DNA of 54,997 bases from CAZMYM01 sp964620325. Its GTDB lineage: Bacteria > Bipolaricaulota > Bipolaricaulia > UBA7950 > UBA9294. The position numbers and the translations under genes are program-made. Positions 39,746-48,909 of this stretch are shown here, piece by piece. The number at the start of each line of letters is the position of its first letter. The first letter of the stretch is position 1. The stretch lies in assembly GCA_964620325.1 (NCBI GenBank), contig CAZUIM010000017.1, positions 1 through 54,997 of the forward strand. Direction: 5' to 3'. Under the pieces are notes generated by a model. It did no database searches. It was given only the letters and a program-made list of their open reading frames with translations, and had not been told where the DNA came from.

Positions 39746-41459
39746 GCGTCCCCCTTCGCGCCAGTTTCTCGTTGACGAGAGCGACCCGCTTCAACGTCAG
39801 CTCGTTGCAGCGGTCCCAGTTCTCTTCCTGTTGACTTACGACGAGTTCTGCGTCGAGTTTCCGGATCCGTCGCTCGATCGACGGGATCGTGACGAGCTTC
39901 CGAAGCGCGTCGTCTTTCGCCCGTTCCACGTCGTCGAACTGCACAGACGCCAGCGCGTAGTGACTCACACGCCGCGCCGATTCCCCATCCAGCCTCTCCA
40001 TCAACTCCGATATGTTAGGCTTTTCTCCCGATTCCGCCAGGGCTTCTGCGATCGGCCGGTTCGCGTCGGTGAACTCCGCCGGCGTGAGGACGTCGGAAAC
40101 CTGTTTCCATTGGACCTCTCCTCGAAGCAACAGGACGAGGAGATCCTCTTCGGGCGACCAGCGCTCCGTCGGAAGAGCCGTCGCCCGCTCCGCCGCCCGC
40201 TTCGTTCGCCGCGAGATCTCCTTCAGCACCCCTTCGCTCGGCAGATCGAGCAGGTCCGCTAGCTCGCTGGCGAGCGCCTGCCGGAGCGGCAGACTCCGGA
40301 CGTCGGCCGCAAACTCTCGCGCCTCCTCGAGAATCCGCTCCTTTCCTCCGACCGACGACGGGTCGGCCCGCGATCGGAGCTCATCGACGTAGAAGCGATA
40401 GAACGGGACCGCCTGCTCGAGCGCCTCCCGCATCGCGTCGGCCCCGTCGCGCCGGACGACGCTGTCCGGATCCTCCCCCTCGGGAAGGCGGGCGATGCGG
40501 ACCGTCAGGCCGCTGTTCCCGAGGATCCGCATCCCGCGTAGTGCGGCCGCGCTTCCGGCCGCGTCCCGGTCGTAGACGATGACCGCTTCCTCGACGAACC
40601 GACCGAGAAGGTCGGCCTGTCCCTGCGTCAGCGCCGTCCCCATGCTCGCCACGGCGTCCGTCAGCCCGTGGCAGTGAAGCGTCAGCACATCCGTGTACCC
40701 TTCGACGAGGACCGCCCGCCGCGTCTCGGCGAAGGCCGACCGAGCCCAAGAGAGCCCGTAGAGGGTACGCCCCTTGTCGAACAGCGGCGTCTTCGACGAG
40801 TTCAGATACTTCGGTTCGCCCTCGAACGCCCGTCCGCCGAACGCGATCGGTCGATCGGACAGATCGAACACAGTGAAGACCGTCCGATCCCGGAACCGGT
40901 CGTAGGTCCCTCTGTCTCCGCGCACGAGCAATCCGAGCTCGACCAGGCGATCCTCACCGAACCGGGGCGCGAGCGCCCGCTTCAGCCCGTCCCAGCCCGA
41001 GGTCGCGTACCCGAGTCCGAACCGCTCCCAGACCTCCTCGGTGTACCCGCGCGCGACGAGGTAATCTCTCGACCGCTTCCCGACGGCCTGGTCTCGCAGG
41101 TTCGACGCGAAGTGCGCGACCGCCTCGTCCATCACGGAACGAAGCGTCTCTCGCTCCCCGTCGTCGCTTTGCGTCTCGAACTCGATCCCCGCCTCGTCCG
41201 CGAGTCGCTTCGCCGCCTCGAGAAACGAGATGTGCTCGATCTTCATCAGGAACGCGACGATGTCGCCCCCCTCGCCACAGCCGAAGCAGTGCCAAAGCCC
41301 CTTTTCGGCGCTGACAACGAACGACGGCGTATCATCCTTGTGGAACGGACACTTTCCCTTGTAACTCGATCCCGCCTTCTTGAGCGAAACGTACCGCGAG
41401 ATGACGGCGATCACGTCGATCCGCTCCTTGATCGCGCGGATGTCCGCCCGCCCGCTCAT
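39630..41459 (-). CDS. dnaG: DNA primase
   Basis: 609 residues. Makes RNA primers at the fork. CHC2 zinc ribbon (CPFHKDDTPSFVVSAEKGLW then HCFGCG, about residues 38-63), catalytic core with FGGRAF, the TOPRIM VLVEGYTDVLTLHCHGL and VIVYDRDAAGSAAALRGM, and a helical helicase-binding region after about 430. The last 39 residues are read from the rpoD start region in another frame and are basic and low-complexity. The ATG overlaps the MBL stop (ATGA). Confidence 0.95.
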   Translation of the reverse strand: MSGRADIRAIKERIDVIAVISRYVSLKKAGSSYKGKCPFHKDDTPSFVVSAEKGLWHCFGCGEGGDIVAFLMKIEHISFLEAAKRLADEAGIEFETQSDDGERETLRSVMDEAVAHFASNLRDQAVGKRSRDYLVARGYTEEVWERFGLGYATSGWDGLKRALAPRFGEDRLVELGLLVRGDRGTYDRFRDRTVFTVFDLSDRPIAFGGRAFEGEPKYLNSSKTPLFDKGRTLYGLSWARSAFAETRRAVLVEGYTDVLTLHCHGLTDAVASMGTALTQGQADLLGRFVEEAVIVYDRDAAGSAAALRGMRILGNSGLTVRIARLPEGEDPDSVVRRDGADAMREALEQAVPFYRFYVDELRSRADPSSVGGKERILEEAREFAADVRSLPLRQALASELADLLDLPSEGVLKEISRRTKRAAERATALPTERWSPEEDLLVLLLRGEVQWKQVSDVLTPAEFTDANRPIAEALAESGEKPNISELMERLDGESARRVSHYALASVQFDDVERAKDDALRKLVTIPSIERRIRKLDAELVVSQQEENWDRCNELTLKRVALVNEKLARRGTHGNEGQRAPREGREDEGADRKGRVRGEEAGRRRGRDGP

Positions 41460-42031
41460 CGTTCGTCCCCCAATCCCCGAAGGAACTGATTTCGACGGCG
41501 CTCGACGTCGAGCGTCGTCTCCTCCCCGTGGCCGGGATAGACCGTGTAGTCGCCCGGTAGCGCGACGATCCGACGAAGGGAATCGAACATGTCGTTCGGT
41601 GAGCCGCCGGGAAGATCGACCCGCCCGATCGATCCGGCGAAGAGGAGATCCCCGGCGAACAGAACCCCGCCGCCGACGAGAACGACGCTCCCCGGCGAGT
41701 GGCCCGGCGTATGAACCACGACCAACGATTCGAGGACCCGATCCCCGTCCTGGAGATGATGAATCGCTCCGGGCCGGTCGGACCGTGTCGCCTCAAGGAA
41801 CGGAAGATCGCCAGCGTGGATCCGGATCGGCACGTCCGGAAATGCCCAATCGCCTCCGACGTGATCGAAGTGCCCGTGTGTGTTGACGATCGCGTCGATC
41901 GACCGATCTCCGACGAAATCGCGAAGCACCGTCGAGTCCTCTGCGGGATCGATCAAGACGCGCCGACCGTTCTCCTCGACGAGGTAGCAGTTGGTGGCGA
42001 GAGGGCCGAGACAGATCGACGCAATGTTCAT
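41456..42031 (-). CDS. Metallo-beta-lactamase fold hydrolase (glyoxalase II-like)
   Basis: 191 residues. Binuclear metal site: NTHGHFDHVGGDWAF, HTPGHSPGSVVL, GDLLFAGSIGRVDLPGG, and YPGHGEETTLDVER. CYLVEENGRRVLIDPA opens the fold. This is the short group related to hydroxyacylglutathione hydrolase, but without its C-terminal substrate domain, so the substrate is open. It lies 13 nt after comF and overlaps dnaG by 4 nt. Confidence 0.9.
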   Translation of the reverse strand: MNIASICLGPLATNCYLVEENGRRVLIDPAEDSTVLRDFVGDRSIDAIVNTHGHFDHVGGDWAFPDVPIRIHAGDLPFLEATRSDRPGAIHHLQDGDRVLESLVVVHTPGHSPGSVVLVGGGVLFAGDLLFAGSIGRVDLPGGSPNDMFDSLRRIVALPGDYTVYPGHGEETTLDVERRRNQFLRGLGDER

Positions 42032-42044
42032 TCGACCTCCTCGC

Positions 42045-42728
42045 TCACGCCCGAGCGACGATGAGCAGATTGACCGCCGAGAACCCGGCCCGTTTCAGCG
42101 TCTTGGCGCATTCCTCCGCCGTCGAGCCCGTGGTGCAGATGTCATCGACCAGAAGGACGCGGGCGCCCCTCGATGGTATCGCTCGGAAGGCACCTCGCAA
42201 GTTGTCCCGCCGAGCCGCCGCCGGCAGGGCCGCCTGCCCCGCCGTCGAACGGACCTTGACGAGCGTTCGTCGTACCGGAATCCGAAGCCGTCGTGCCACG
42301 CCTTTCGCTAGAACACGGGCTTGATTGAACCCGCGAGCCCGGCGCTCGTCGCGTGTCATCGGAACGTAGGTGACCCAATCGATCTGCCCGACCAAGCGCT
42401 CCCGTCGAGCCGCCTCGGCGAGTCGCGCGCCGAGCCATCGCCCGACGGCGAGTTCCCGATCGAACTTGAATGCGCGAACGAGGTCGCCCAACGGCCCGTC
42501 GTACGGGCCGAAGGCGACGATCCGATCGAAGCCTCGCTCGCGCGTCCCGCAAGCGAGACAGAGGTCGATCGACGGATCGGCGAGGTCGGCTCCGCAACGC
42601 GAGCATCGCGGGCCCTCCGTCCGACCGAGATTGGCCTCGCAAGCGGCGCAGACAACTCCGAGTTCGGAGAGTCGCCCCCCGCACACGACGCACTCCGGCG
42701 GGTAGAGGAGGGCGACGACCCCCTCCAT
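42045..42728 (-). CDS. comF: ComF-family phosphoribosyltransferase-like protein
   Basis: 227 residues from ATG 42728. Two zinc-binding CxxC pairs at the start (CVVCGG, CAACEA, CSRCGADL, CLACGTRE), then FGPYDGPLGDLVRAFKFDR, YVPMTRDERRARGFNQARVL and the PRPP-binding VLLVDDICTTGSTAEECAKT. Homologues take part in DNA uptake during transformation or in DNA repair. No other competence gene is in the window. The frame is open further upstream, but the family begins at this LLYPPECVVC region. Confidence 0.92.
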   Translation of the reverse strand: MEGVVALLYPPECVVCGGRLSELGVVCAACEANLGRTEGPRCSRCGADLADPSIDLCLACGTRERGFDRIVAFGPYDGPLGDLVRAFKFDRELAVGRWLGARLAEAARRERLVGQIDWVTYVPMTRDERRARGFNQARVLAKGVARRLRIPVRRTLVKVRSTAGQAALPAAARRDNLRGAFRAIPSRGARVLLVDDICTTGSTAEECAKTLKRAGFSAVNLLIVARA

Positions 42729-42753
42729 CAGCCGACCGAGCCGGTGCCGGCCC

Positions 42754-43764
42754 CTACAGAGCCAAGACCAAGCGGAGGAGCTGGTTCGTGTACCCCCACT
42801 CGTTGTCATAGAATGCGACGACCTTGAGCATTCGCTCGTCGACGACCCGCGTCAGGGTCGGATCGACGACGCTCGGTCGCTCGTCGCCGATGATGTCCGA
42901 GGAGACCATCGGATCGTCGGCGATCCCGAGGATGCCGGACAGCTCACCGTTCGCGTACCGACCGAGCGCCTCGTTCACCTCGTCCGCCGTGACCGGCCGC
43001 ATCGTCTCGACCGTGATGTCGCTGACCGAGCCGGTCGGCACCGGGACGCGAAACGCGATTCCGTCCATCTTCCCGTCGAGGGACGGGATCACCTTCGTCG
43101 TCGCCGTCGCGGCCCCGGTCGTCGTTGGAACGATGTTGATCGCCGCGGCGCGGCTCCGCGTCGTCGAGCTGTGCGCAGCGTCGACCAACCGCTGATCGGC
43201 GGTGTACCCGTGCACCGTCGTCAGGAACGCCCGCTCGATCCCGAACTCCTTCTCGAGGACGTAGATCACCGGAACGAGCGAGTTCGTGGTGCACGAAGCG
43301 GCCGAAATCACGTTCGTCTCCGGGCCGATCACGTCCTGGTTGACCCCGTAGACGACCTGAGGAATCCGATCGGCCCCTTCGCCCTTCGGGGGAACCGTCT
43401 GCAGAACACGCGCGGCGCCTGCCTCGAGATGACGCGACGCCCCCTTCGGACCGCTGTAGGCACGGAAGACGCCCGTCGACTCGATCACGAGGTCGACGTT
43501 CTTCTCGCCCCACGGTAGCTTGTCCGGATCCTTCTCCGTCAAGAGGGGGATCGCCTTTCCGTCCACTTCGAAACCGTTCTCGGTGACGACGACCTTCTTG
43601 TCGAATCGGCCGTAGACCGAGTCGTGAACGACGAGATACCGCGCCATCTCCGCCGAGATGAACGGATCGTTCACCGCTGCGATCTCGATCTCCTCATGCC
43701 CGGCCGCCAGCCGGAAGAATGCGCGCCCGATCCGCCCGAACCCATTGATTGCCACTCGCCTCAT
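42754..43764 (-). CDS. gap: Glyceraldehyde-3-phosphate dehydrogenase
   Basis: 336 residues. NAD-binding VAINGFGRIGRAFFRLAA and VNDPF; the Asp in the latter favours NAD. Catalytic ISAASCTTNSLVPVIYVLEK, then TTVHGYTADQRLVDA, SRAAAINIVPTTTGAATATT and WYDNEWGY-like FYDNEWGYTNQLLRL. Glycolytic/gluconeogenic. Its ATG overlaps the pdxT stop (ATGA), an unusual partnership: the triose phosphate it uses is also a substrate of PdxS. Confidence 0.96.
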   Translation of the reverse strand: MRRVAINGFGRIGRAFFRLAAGHEEIEIAAVNDPFISAEMARYLVVHDSVYGRFDKKVVVTENGFEVDGKAIPLLTEKDPDKLPWGEKNVDLVIESTGVFRAYSGPKGASRHLEAGAARVLQTVPPKGEGADRIPQVVYGVNQDVIGPETNVISAASCTTNSLVPVIYVLEKEFGIERAFLTTVHGYTADQRLVDAAHSSTTRSRAAAINIVPTTTGAATATTKVIPSLDGKMDGIAFRVPVPTGSVSDITVETMRPVTADEVNEALGRYANGELSGILGIADDPMVSSDIIGDERPSVVDPTLTRVVDERMLKVVAFYDNEWGYTNQLLRLVLAL

Positions 43765-44339
43765 CTGCCGTCCTCCTTCTTGACCAGTTCCTCGATGAAA
43801 TACTGATGGACCCGAAGGTCCTCCGTCAGTTCCGGATGAAAACTCGTCACAAGTACATTCCCTTGCTGCGCCATGACCACAACCCCATCCAGCCACGCCA
43901 TCGCGCGGACGCCCTCTCCGCGGCGCGTCACGTACGGCGCCCGGATGAACACCCCCGGAACCTCCTCGCCGACCCCGTCGATGGAGAGCGTCGTCTCGAA
44001 GCTGCTGACCTGCCTGCCTGACGCGTTCCTCGAGACCGTGATGTCAATCGCTCCGATGCACGGCTGACCGTGTCCCTCGACCTGCTTCGCCAGCAGGATC
44101 ATCCCCGCACACGTGCCGAAGATCGGCAGGCCCTCCTCGGCGAGCGACCGAAGTCGCTCGAGGATTCCCCGCTCCGCGAGAAGGATCATCGCCGTCGATT
44201 CACCGCCGGGGAGGATCAGACCGTCGAGACCGTCCAGACCCTCGACCCGCTTGACGACCCGCGATTCGACGCCCAGTCGGCGAAGATGGGCGACGTGCTC
44301 ACGAACGGCCCCCTGAAGGCCGAGGACGCCGACGATCAT
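43761..44339 (-). CDS. pdxT: Pyridoxal 5'-phosphate synthase glutaminase subunit
   Basis: 192 residues. Class I glutaminase supplying ammonia to PdxS. IGVLGLQGAVREHVAHL-like start (VGVLGLQGAVREHVAHLRRL), ILPGGESTAMILL, the nucleophile in PIFGTCAGMILLA, FIRAPYV and the His-Glu pair in VTSFHPELTEDLRVHQYF. Both ends overlap neighbours by 4 nt (pdxS stop and gap start), so translation is tightly coupled. Confidence 0.96.
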   Translation of the reverse strand: MIVGVLGLQGAVREHVAHLRRLGVESRVVKRVEGLDGLDGLILPGGESTAMILLAERGILERLRSLAEEGLPIFGTCAGMILLAKQVEGHGQPCIGAIDITVSRNASGRQVSSFETTLSIDGVGEEVPGVFIRAPYVTRRGEGVRAMAWLDGVVVMAQQGNVLVTSFHPELTEDLRVHQYFIEELVKKEDGR

Positions 44340-45220
44340 CTCCCCCGCGTCTGCATCAACTCGTGCTCGGGGATCTCCTCGATCGCCGTTCCGGCCATCG
44401 CCTCGCCCAATCCTTCGGAGACCTCCGCCACGGCCTTCGGGTCGGCGAAGTGGGTCGTCGCCTGGACGATCGCCCGTGCCCGCTTCGCCGGATCGGACGA
44501 CTTGAAGATACCGCTGCCGACGAAGATCCCGTCGCAGCCCAATTGCATCATCATCGCCGCGTCGGACGGCGTCGCGATCCCGCCGGCAGCGAAGTTGACG
44601 ACCGGCAATCGGCCCGCGTCGCGGATCGCCTGGAGGATTCCGTACGGCGCACCGAGATCCTTCGAAAGCGACATCAACTCCGACTCGGGCGCCTGGAGAA
44701 CGGCGCGAATCTGCTCGTTCATCAGACGCATGTGGCGAACGGCCTCGACCACGTTCCCGGTCCCCGGCTCGCCCTTGGTGCGAATCATCGCCGCACCTTC
44801 GGCGATCCGGCGGCACGCCTCTCCGAGATCGCGGGCCCCGCAGACGAACGGGACCGTGAATTCCCACTTGTTGATGTGGAACCGCGGATCGGCAGGGGTG
44901 AGCACTTCCGATTCATCGACGTAGTCGACCTCCAGGGCCTCGAGGACCTGTGCTTCGACGAAGTGCCCGATGCGAGCCTTCGCCATCACCGGGATCGAGA
45001 CCGCGGCCAGGATCTCCTTGACCTTCGTCGGATCGGCCATCCGGGCGACGCCGCCTTGAGCGCGGATGTCGGCCGGAACGCGCTCGAGAGCCATCACCGC
45101 AACCGCCCCGGCCTCCTCGGCGATTTTCGCCTGCTCGGCCGTCGTGACGTCCATAATGACGCCGCCCTTGAGCATCTCCGCGAGCCCGCTCTTCACTCGA
45201 TACGTACCCTTCTCGACCAT
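44336..45220 (-). CDS. pdxS: Pyridoxal 5'-phosphate synthase subunit PdxS
   Basis: 294 residues from ATG 45220, 9 nt after AGGGGGTG; GTG 45229 is also in frame. Condenses ribose 5-phosphate, glyceraldehyde 3-phosphate and ammonia to PLP. GGVIMDVTTAEQAKIAEEAG with the first catalytic region, KARIGHFVEAQVLEALEVDY with an active-site Lys, DYVDESEVLTPAD, and FAAGGIATPSDAAMMMQLGC close to the phosphate site. The family is highly conserved and this copy is full length. Confidence 0.97.
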   Translation of the reverse strand: MVEKGTYRVKSGLAEMLKGGVIMDVTTAEQAKIAEEAGAVAVMALERVPADIRAQGGVARMADPTKVKEILAAVSIPVMAKARIGHFVEAQVLEALEVDYVDESEVLTPADPRFHINKWEFTVPFVCGARDLGEACRRIAEGAAMIRTKGEPGTGNVVEAVRHMRLMNEQIRAVLQAPESELMSLSKDLGAPYGILQAIRDAGRLPVVNFAAGGIATPSDAAMMMQLGCDGIFVGSGIFKSSDPAKRARAIVQATTHFADPKAVAEVSEGLGEAMAGTAIEEIPEHELMQTRGR

Positions 45221-45256
45221 CGCTTTCACCCCCTGAAACGCGCGATGTACAAGACG

Positions 45257-45285
45257 ATTATACGACCGGAGCCGAGCCGGCGAAA
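45257..45285 (-). promoter_or_regulatory. Promoter ahead of the pdxS-rpoD operon
   Basis: On the minus strand TTTCGC (45280-45285), 17-bp spacer, consensus TATAAT (45257-45262); leader of about 30 nt with a strong ribosome-binding site. Confidence 0.6.
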
Positions 45286-45344
45286 GGAACGGAACGGCCG
45301 ACGCATTCTGCGTCGCGACGCTGCCGACCCCCGAAGCGCGGAGG

Positions 45345-46148
45345 CTACGTGCCGGGCCAGTTCAGCTTCTCGTCGAGGGCGGCGAAGAAGGACGGCGCGT
45401 CGGAGAGCCGGATCAGGCGTGTCGGGTTCTCGAATCGGCGGATCGAAACCCGACCGCCGACCTCGAGACGGCCGACCGGATCGCCGTCGGCGAGGAGGAG
45501 GGCCGGCGTCTTCGCGGTCACATGCAGGACCTCCTCGGGCGGAAAGAGGATCGGTCGCAGCCCGAGCCGATGCGCAGCGTGCGGTGTGACGAGGATGCAG
45601 GCGGCCGGCGGAACGACGACCGGCCCGCCGGCCGACAGGCTGTAAGCGGTCGAGCCGGTCGCCGTCGCGACGATCAGCCCGTCGCCGGGATACTCGGCGG
45701 CGTGCCCGTCGCCCCAGGAGAGGGTCAGTTCGCAGAACCGCGAGGGCGCGACGTCGGTGACGACGAGATCGTTCAGCGCCGTCCCGCGCACCTCGTCGGC
45801 CTCGTATGCAAGCCGCATCCGCTCCTCGATCACGTACTCCTCGGCGAGGACATGTTCGAGCGCGTGAATGAGGTCGTCGAGCGGCGCCTGGGTCAGAAAC
45901 CCGAGGCTGCCGACGTTGATCCCGAGGATCGGAATGTTCGTCGCCTCGAACAGGGCGGCGGCACGGATGACCGTCCCGTCCCCGCCGAGGGTGACGACGA
46001 TCGCCCCTTCGGCGTCCTCCGGCGGTGCGCCATCGACGTGGGCGACCTCGATCCGTCGTCCCTGGCACCAGACCTTCAGATCAGCAAGAGCCTGAAGGGC
46101 GCGCGGCTTGGTGGCATTGGCGACGACGTAGACCCGGGCAAGCACCAT
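45345..46148 (-). CDS. nadK: NAD kinase
   Basis: 267 residues. Phosphorylates NAD to NADP. IVVTLGGDGTVIRAAALF holds the GGDG motif; INVGSLGFLTQAPLDDL, ALNDLVVTDVAP and the glycine-rich PGDGLIVATATGSTAYSLSA follow, then LVTPHAAHRLGLRPI. The usual APHSL-type segment here reads VTPHAAH. It begins 31 nt after the permease stop and lies 124 nt before pdxS, so it may be cotranscribed with the importer. Confidence 0.95.
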   Translation of the reverse strand: MVLARVYVVANATKPRALQALADLKVWCQGRRIEVAHVDGAPPEDAEGAIVVTLGGDGTVIRAAALFEATNIPILGINVGSLGFLTQAPLDDLIHALEHVLAEEYVIEERMRLAYEADEVRGTALNDLVVTDVAPSRFCELTLSWGDGHAAEYPGDGLIVATATGSTAYSLSAGGPVVVPPAACILVTPHAAHRLGLRPILFPPEEVLHVTAKTPALLLADGDPVGRLEVGGRVSIRRFENPTRLIRLSDAPSFFAALDEKLNWPGT

Positions 46149-46179
46149 GACGGCATGGTAGCGCCGGCAGGAAGATGCA

Positions 46180-47001
46180 TCAAGACGATCTTCGCGATGT
46201 GTACTTCCACCGGCAGACGAGCCGCTCGATGAGGTCGATCGCGATGTAGAGGATCATGCCGAGGAGGGCCATGGCGAGGATCCCGGCGAACGCCTGCGCC
46301 GCGCTGTACGAGTTCGCCCGGATGAATGCGCCGAGGCCGCCCCGTCGCGGATCGAACGTGCCGTAGGTCTCGGCGATGTACAGGAAGGCCATCCCGAGGC
46401 CGATCGACACGCGCAGGCTCGTCAGAATCGCCGGGAGGGTCGCCGGAAGGATCACGTGCCAGTAGACCTGCCAGCGGGAGGCGCCGGCCGACAGAACGCT
46501 CAGGACGTGTGTGTCCTCGATGTTCTTCGCCGCACCGCGCGCCGAGATCAGGATCTGGAAGAAGAGGGCCAGGGCGACGATCGCCACCTTGACCGGATTG
46601 CCGATCCCGAAGATGAGGAACAGGACGAGGATGAACGCGACCTGCGGAATCGGGTAGACGATGTAGATCATCGGAGAGATCAGCTCGTCGAGTCGACGCT
46701 CTCGACCGATCAGCAGGCCGAGCGGGTAGCCGAGCGAGAAGGCGATGAGGATCGCCAGGACGAGTCGCCAGGCGCTGACCAGGAAGTTCGGGAGCCAGAA
46801 TCGGGCCAGCCGGATCATCTCGCCGATCGCCCTGACCGGGTTCGGGAGGAACTCGCGTCCCCCTTTCAGCTCCTTGACCAACGCGCTCGCCCCCCACCAG
46901 AGGCCGAGGAGGACGACCAGGCTCAAGGCGTACATGAGGATGTAACGAAGCGGCCCCGGATGCTGCAGGCGCTCCGGGACTCGCGCGCGGAAGCGTCCCA
47001 T
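46180..47001 (-). CDS. ABC importer permease (SsuC/TauC type)
   Basis: 273 residues with six predicted helices. The EAA loop that docks the ATPase is GASRWQVYWHVILPATLPAI. Early landmarks are LGLWWGASALVKELKGGREF and YIVYPIPQVAFILVLFLIFG. The type matches nitrate, sulfonate, taurine and pyrimidine-precursor importers. Its ATG overlaps the ATPase TAA by one base (TAATG). Confidence 0.9.
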   Translation of the reverse strand: MGRFRARVPERLQHPGPLRYILMYALSLVVLLGLWWGASALVKELKGGREFLPNPVRAIGEMIRLARFWLPNFLVSAWRLVLAILIAFSLGYPLGLLIGRERRLDELISPMIYIVYPIPQVAFILVLFLIFGIGNPVKVAIVALALFFQILISARGAAKNIEDTHVLSVLSAGASRWQVYWHVILPATLPAILTSLRVSIGLGMAFLYIAETYGTFDPRRGGLGAFIRANSYSAAQAFAGILAMALLGMILYIAIDLIERLVCRWKYTSRRSS

Positions 47002-47744
47002 TATCGCACCGTCCCCTCGCCCATCGCGTCGCGCAGCCGCTTCACGATCTGCAGAAACTCGGCCGATCCGCGGTAATCGCGGCCGCCCATCGCCGGGTTC
47101 GACACGATCGACTTGACCCGAGCCGGGCGTTCGGTCAGCACCGCGATCCGCTGACCGAGAAAGGCCGCCTCTTCGATGTCGTGGGTGACCAAGATCTGTG
47201 AGAACCGATGACGCGACCAGAGCCGGAGGAACAGGTCCTGAATCCGCTCTTTGGTCAGCGTATCGAGGGAAGCGAGCGGCTCGTCCATCAACATGACCGA
47301 CGGCGACGTCGACAACGCCCGCGCCACGCCGACCCGCCGCTTCATCCCCTCGGAGAGCTCGGCCGGGAACCGGCCCTTCGCCTCGGAGAGGCCGAGGTCG
47401 TCGAGGACCGCCTCCGCCGTCCGCTTCGGGTACTCGCCTCGGAGTCTCAGACTCAGATTGGCGTTACCCCAGACGGTCTTCCACGGAAGGAGTCCGGCGT
47501 CCTGCAGGATGAGCGCGATCTCGCGCCGTGTCCCCCGAATCGGTTGGCCGTCGATCGCGATCGAGCCTTCGGTCAGCCGATAGAGGCCGGCAATCGCGAA
47601 CAGGAGCGTCGTCTTTCCGCATCCCGACGGCCCGATGAGCGCGAGGCTCTCTCCTTCATCGACGACCAGATCGATCTCATCGACGGCGCGCGTACCGCGC
47701 GGGCCGCGGCCGTACTCGACGACCACGCCCTCGATCTCGATCAT
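47001..47744 (-). CDS. ABC importer ATPase (SsuB/TauB type)
   Basis: 247 residues from ATG 47744. Walker A LIGPSGCGKTTLLFAIAGLY, Q-loop region LILQDAGLLPWKTVWGN, signature LSEGMKRRVGVARAL (Glu where most have Gly), Walker B VMLMDEPLASLDTLTKERIQ and the His switch LVTHDIEEAAFLG. Energises the permease next to it. ATGA overlap with the binding-protein stop. Confidence 0.93.
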   Translation of the reverse strand: MIEIEGVVVEYGRGPRGTRAVDEIDLVVDEGESLALIGPSGCGKTTLLFAIAGLYRLTEGSIAIDGQPIRGTRREIALILQDAGLLPWKTVWGNANLSLRLRGEYPKRTAEAVLDDLGLSEAKGRFPAELSEGMKRRVGVARALSTSPSVMLMDEPLASLDTLTKERIQDLFLRLWSRHRFSQILVTHDIEEAAFLGQRIAVLTERPARVKSIVSNPAMGGRDYRGSAEFLQIVKRLRDAMGEGTVR

Positions 47745-48751
47745 CGAAGGAACCGACCGTCGACGACCTCGTCGTAGGCCGGTCGGACGAACGCGTAGCC
47801 CTTGTCGTCCATCCACTCGAGGACGTTCTCGTACAGGGGCCGCGGAAGCTCCGCCGGAGGATCGAACGACGGGATCGAGATCGCGTCGAGGACGTCTTGG
47901 CCGATCGTGTCCGGATTCGCCCCCTGGAAGAAGAGGGGGAGGACAACGTCGAGGCCGGTCTCGATCAGTTCATCGCGGGACGTCGCGTTGATCCGCTTGA
48001 TCGCGTCGACGTAGGCGGCGTAGAAGGCAATGACTGCCTCCGGGCTCCGTTCCACGTAGTCGGCCCGGAAGACGAGGAGATCCGGCAGGACCTCGAAGTC
48101 CTCGAATCTGGAGAGCGTGACGATTTCGAGCGAGCGACCGCCGGGCGGAACGTAGGTCGCGATGTATGAAACGTACGGCTCCGGCAGAACGGCGGCCGGG
48201 ATCGCCTGCGCCCCGAACCATGTGGCGAGGAAGAGAACGTCGGTGGCGTACGAGTACGGCGGCCACTCGGTCCTGTCCTCGATCCGTTCGGCGAGCAGCT
48301 GGTCGAGCAAGTACTCGTGATCACTTCGGAAGAGCGTTCCGATCAGATAGCGCGCTTCGATCAGCTCGTCGAGCGTGTCCAACCTGAACGATCCCGGCGA
48401 GACGAGGGCGACCTCCATGCTGGCCGACTGCGGCCGGACGTAGGCGGCACTCGTCGCAAGAAGCCGTTGACCACCGCTGAGGTCGACGATGAACTGCGTG
48501 ACGTCTTCGATCACCAGGTCGAGATCGCCGGTCGCAAGGGCCGCGCTTCGGAGTTGATTATCGGTCAGCCCGATGATCTCCACGTCGACGCCCCGCTCAT
48601 CGAACAGTCCCCACTCCTCGGCGAACGCGATCGGGAGTGACGCCAACACCGGCGGAAGACTGACGCGCAATCGTGGAGCACTCGCGGCGGCGGTGGCGAA
48701 TGCGAAAGACAGAACCAGACAGAAAAAAACGCCCTTGCGGATCCGGGACAT
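47741..48751 (-). CDS. ABC importer substrate-binding protein (NMT1/SsuA-like)
   Basis: 336 residues. Signal peptide at about 1-24 (RKGVFFCLVLSFAFATAAAS), no lipobox. The mature part follows the NMT1/THI5-SsuA fold: LRVSLPPVLASLPIAFAEEW, then GLFDERGVDVEIIGL, and LATGDLDLVIEDVTQF. The later PDLLVFRADYVERSPEAVIA and YVDAIKRINATSRDEL fit too. The ligand is not decided; hydroxypyrimidine, sulfonates and nitrate are the known classes. First gene of the importer operon. Confidence 0.88.
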   Translation of the reverse strand: MSRIRKGVFFCLVLSFAFATAAASAPRLRVSLPPVLASLPIAFAEEWGLFDERGVDVEIIGLTDNQLRSAALATGDLDLVIEDVTQFIVDLSGGQRLLATSAAYVRPQSASMEVALVSPGSFRLDTLDELIEARYLIGTLFRSDHEYLLDQLLAERIEDRTEWPPYSYATDVLFLATWFGAQAIPAAVLPEPYVSYIATYVPPGGRSLEIVTLSRFEDFEVLPDLLVFRADYVERSPEAVIAFYAAYVDAIKRINATSRDELIETGLDVVLPLFFQGANPDTIGQDVLDAISIPSFDPPAELPRPLYENVLEWMDDKGYAFVRPAYDEVVDGRFLR

Positions 48752-48785
48752 CGACTCCCCCTCGCATGTCGTTTGGGACCGGCCG

Positions 48786-48814
48786 ATTATACCGCTGAGA
48801 CGAACGAGGACCAA
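48786..48814 (-). promoter_or_regulatory. ABC importer operon promoter
   Basis: On the minus strand TTGGTC (48809-48814), 17-bp spacer, consensus TATAAT (48786-48791), about 28 nt of leader with GAGGGGGA before the ATG. Confidence 0.75.
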
Positions 48815-48871
48815 TCCTGCTCGGGTTCCCCGGGATCGCCTCGTCTGACCACCGAGCCCGGCTTTCGTCCC

Positions 48872-48900
48872 TTTCGGCCTTTCGAACGGTCGGATATCAT
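48872..48900 (+). promoter_or_regulatory. Leaderless promoter of ABC exporter operon
   Basis: TTTCGG (48872-48877), 17-bp spacer, TATCAT (48895-48900). The ATG follows the -10 box after 9 nt and no Shine-Dalgarno is seen. Confidence 0.5.
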
Positions 48901-48909
48901 CACGCTTCT

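Noticed and set aside
42754..43764. Erythrose-4-phosphate dehydrogenase acting in the DXP-dependent PLP route
   Set aside because: The adjacent PdxST pathway does not use erythrose 4-phosphate; ordinary GAPDH motifs fit.
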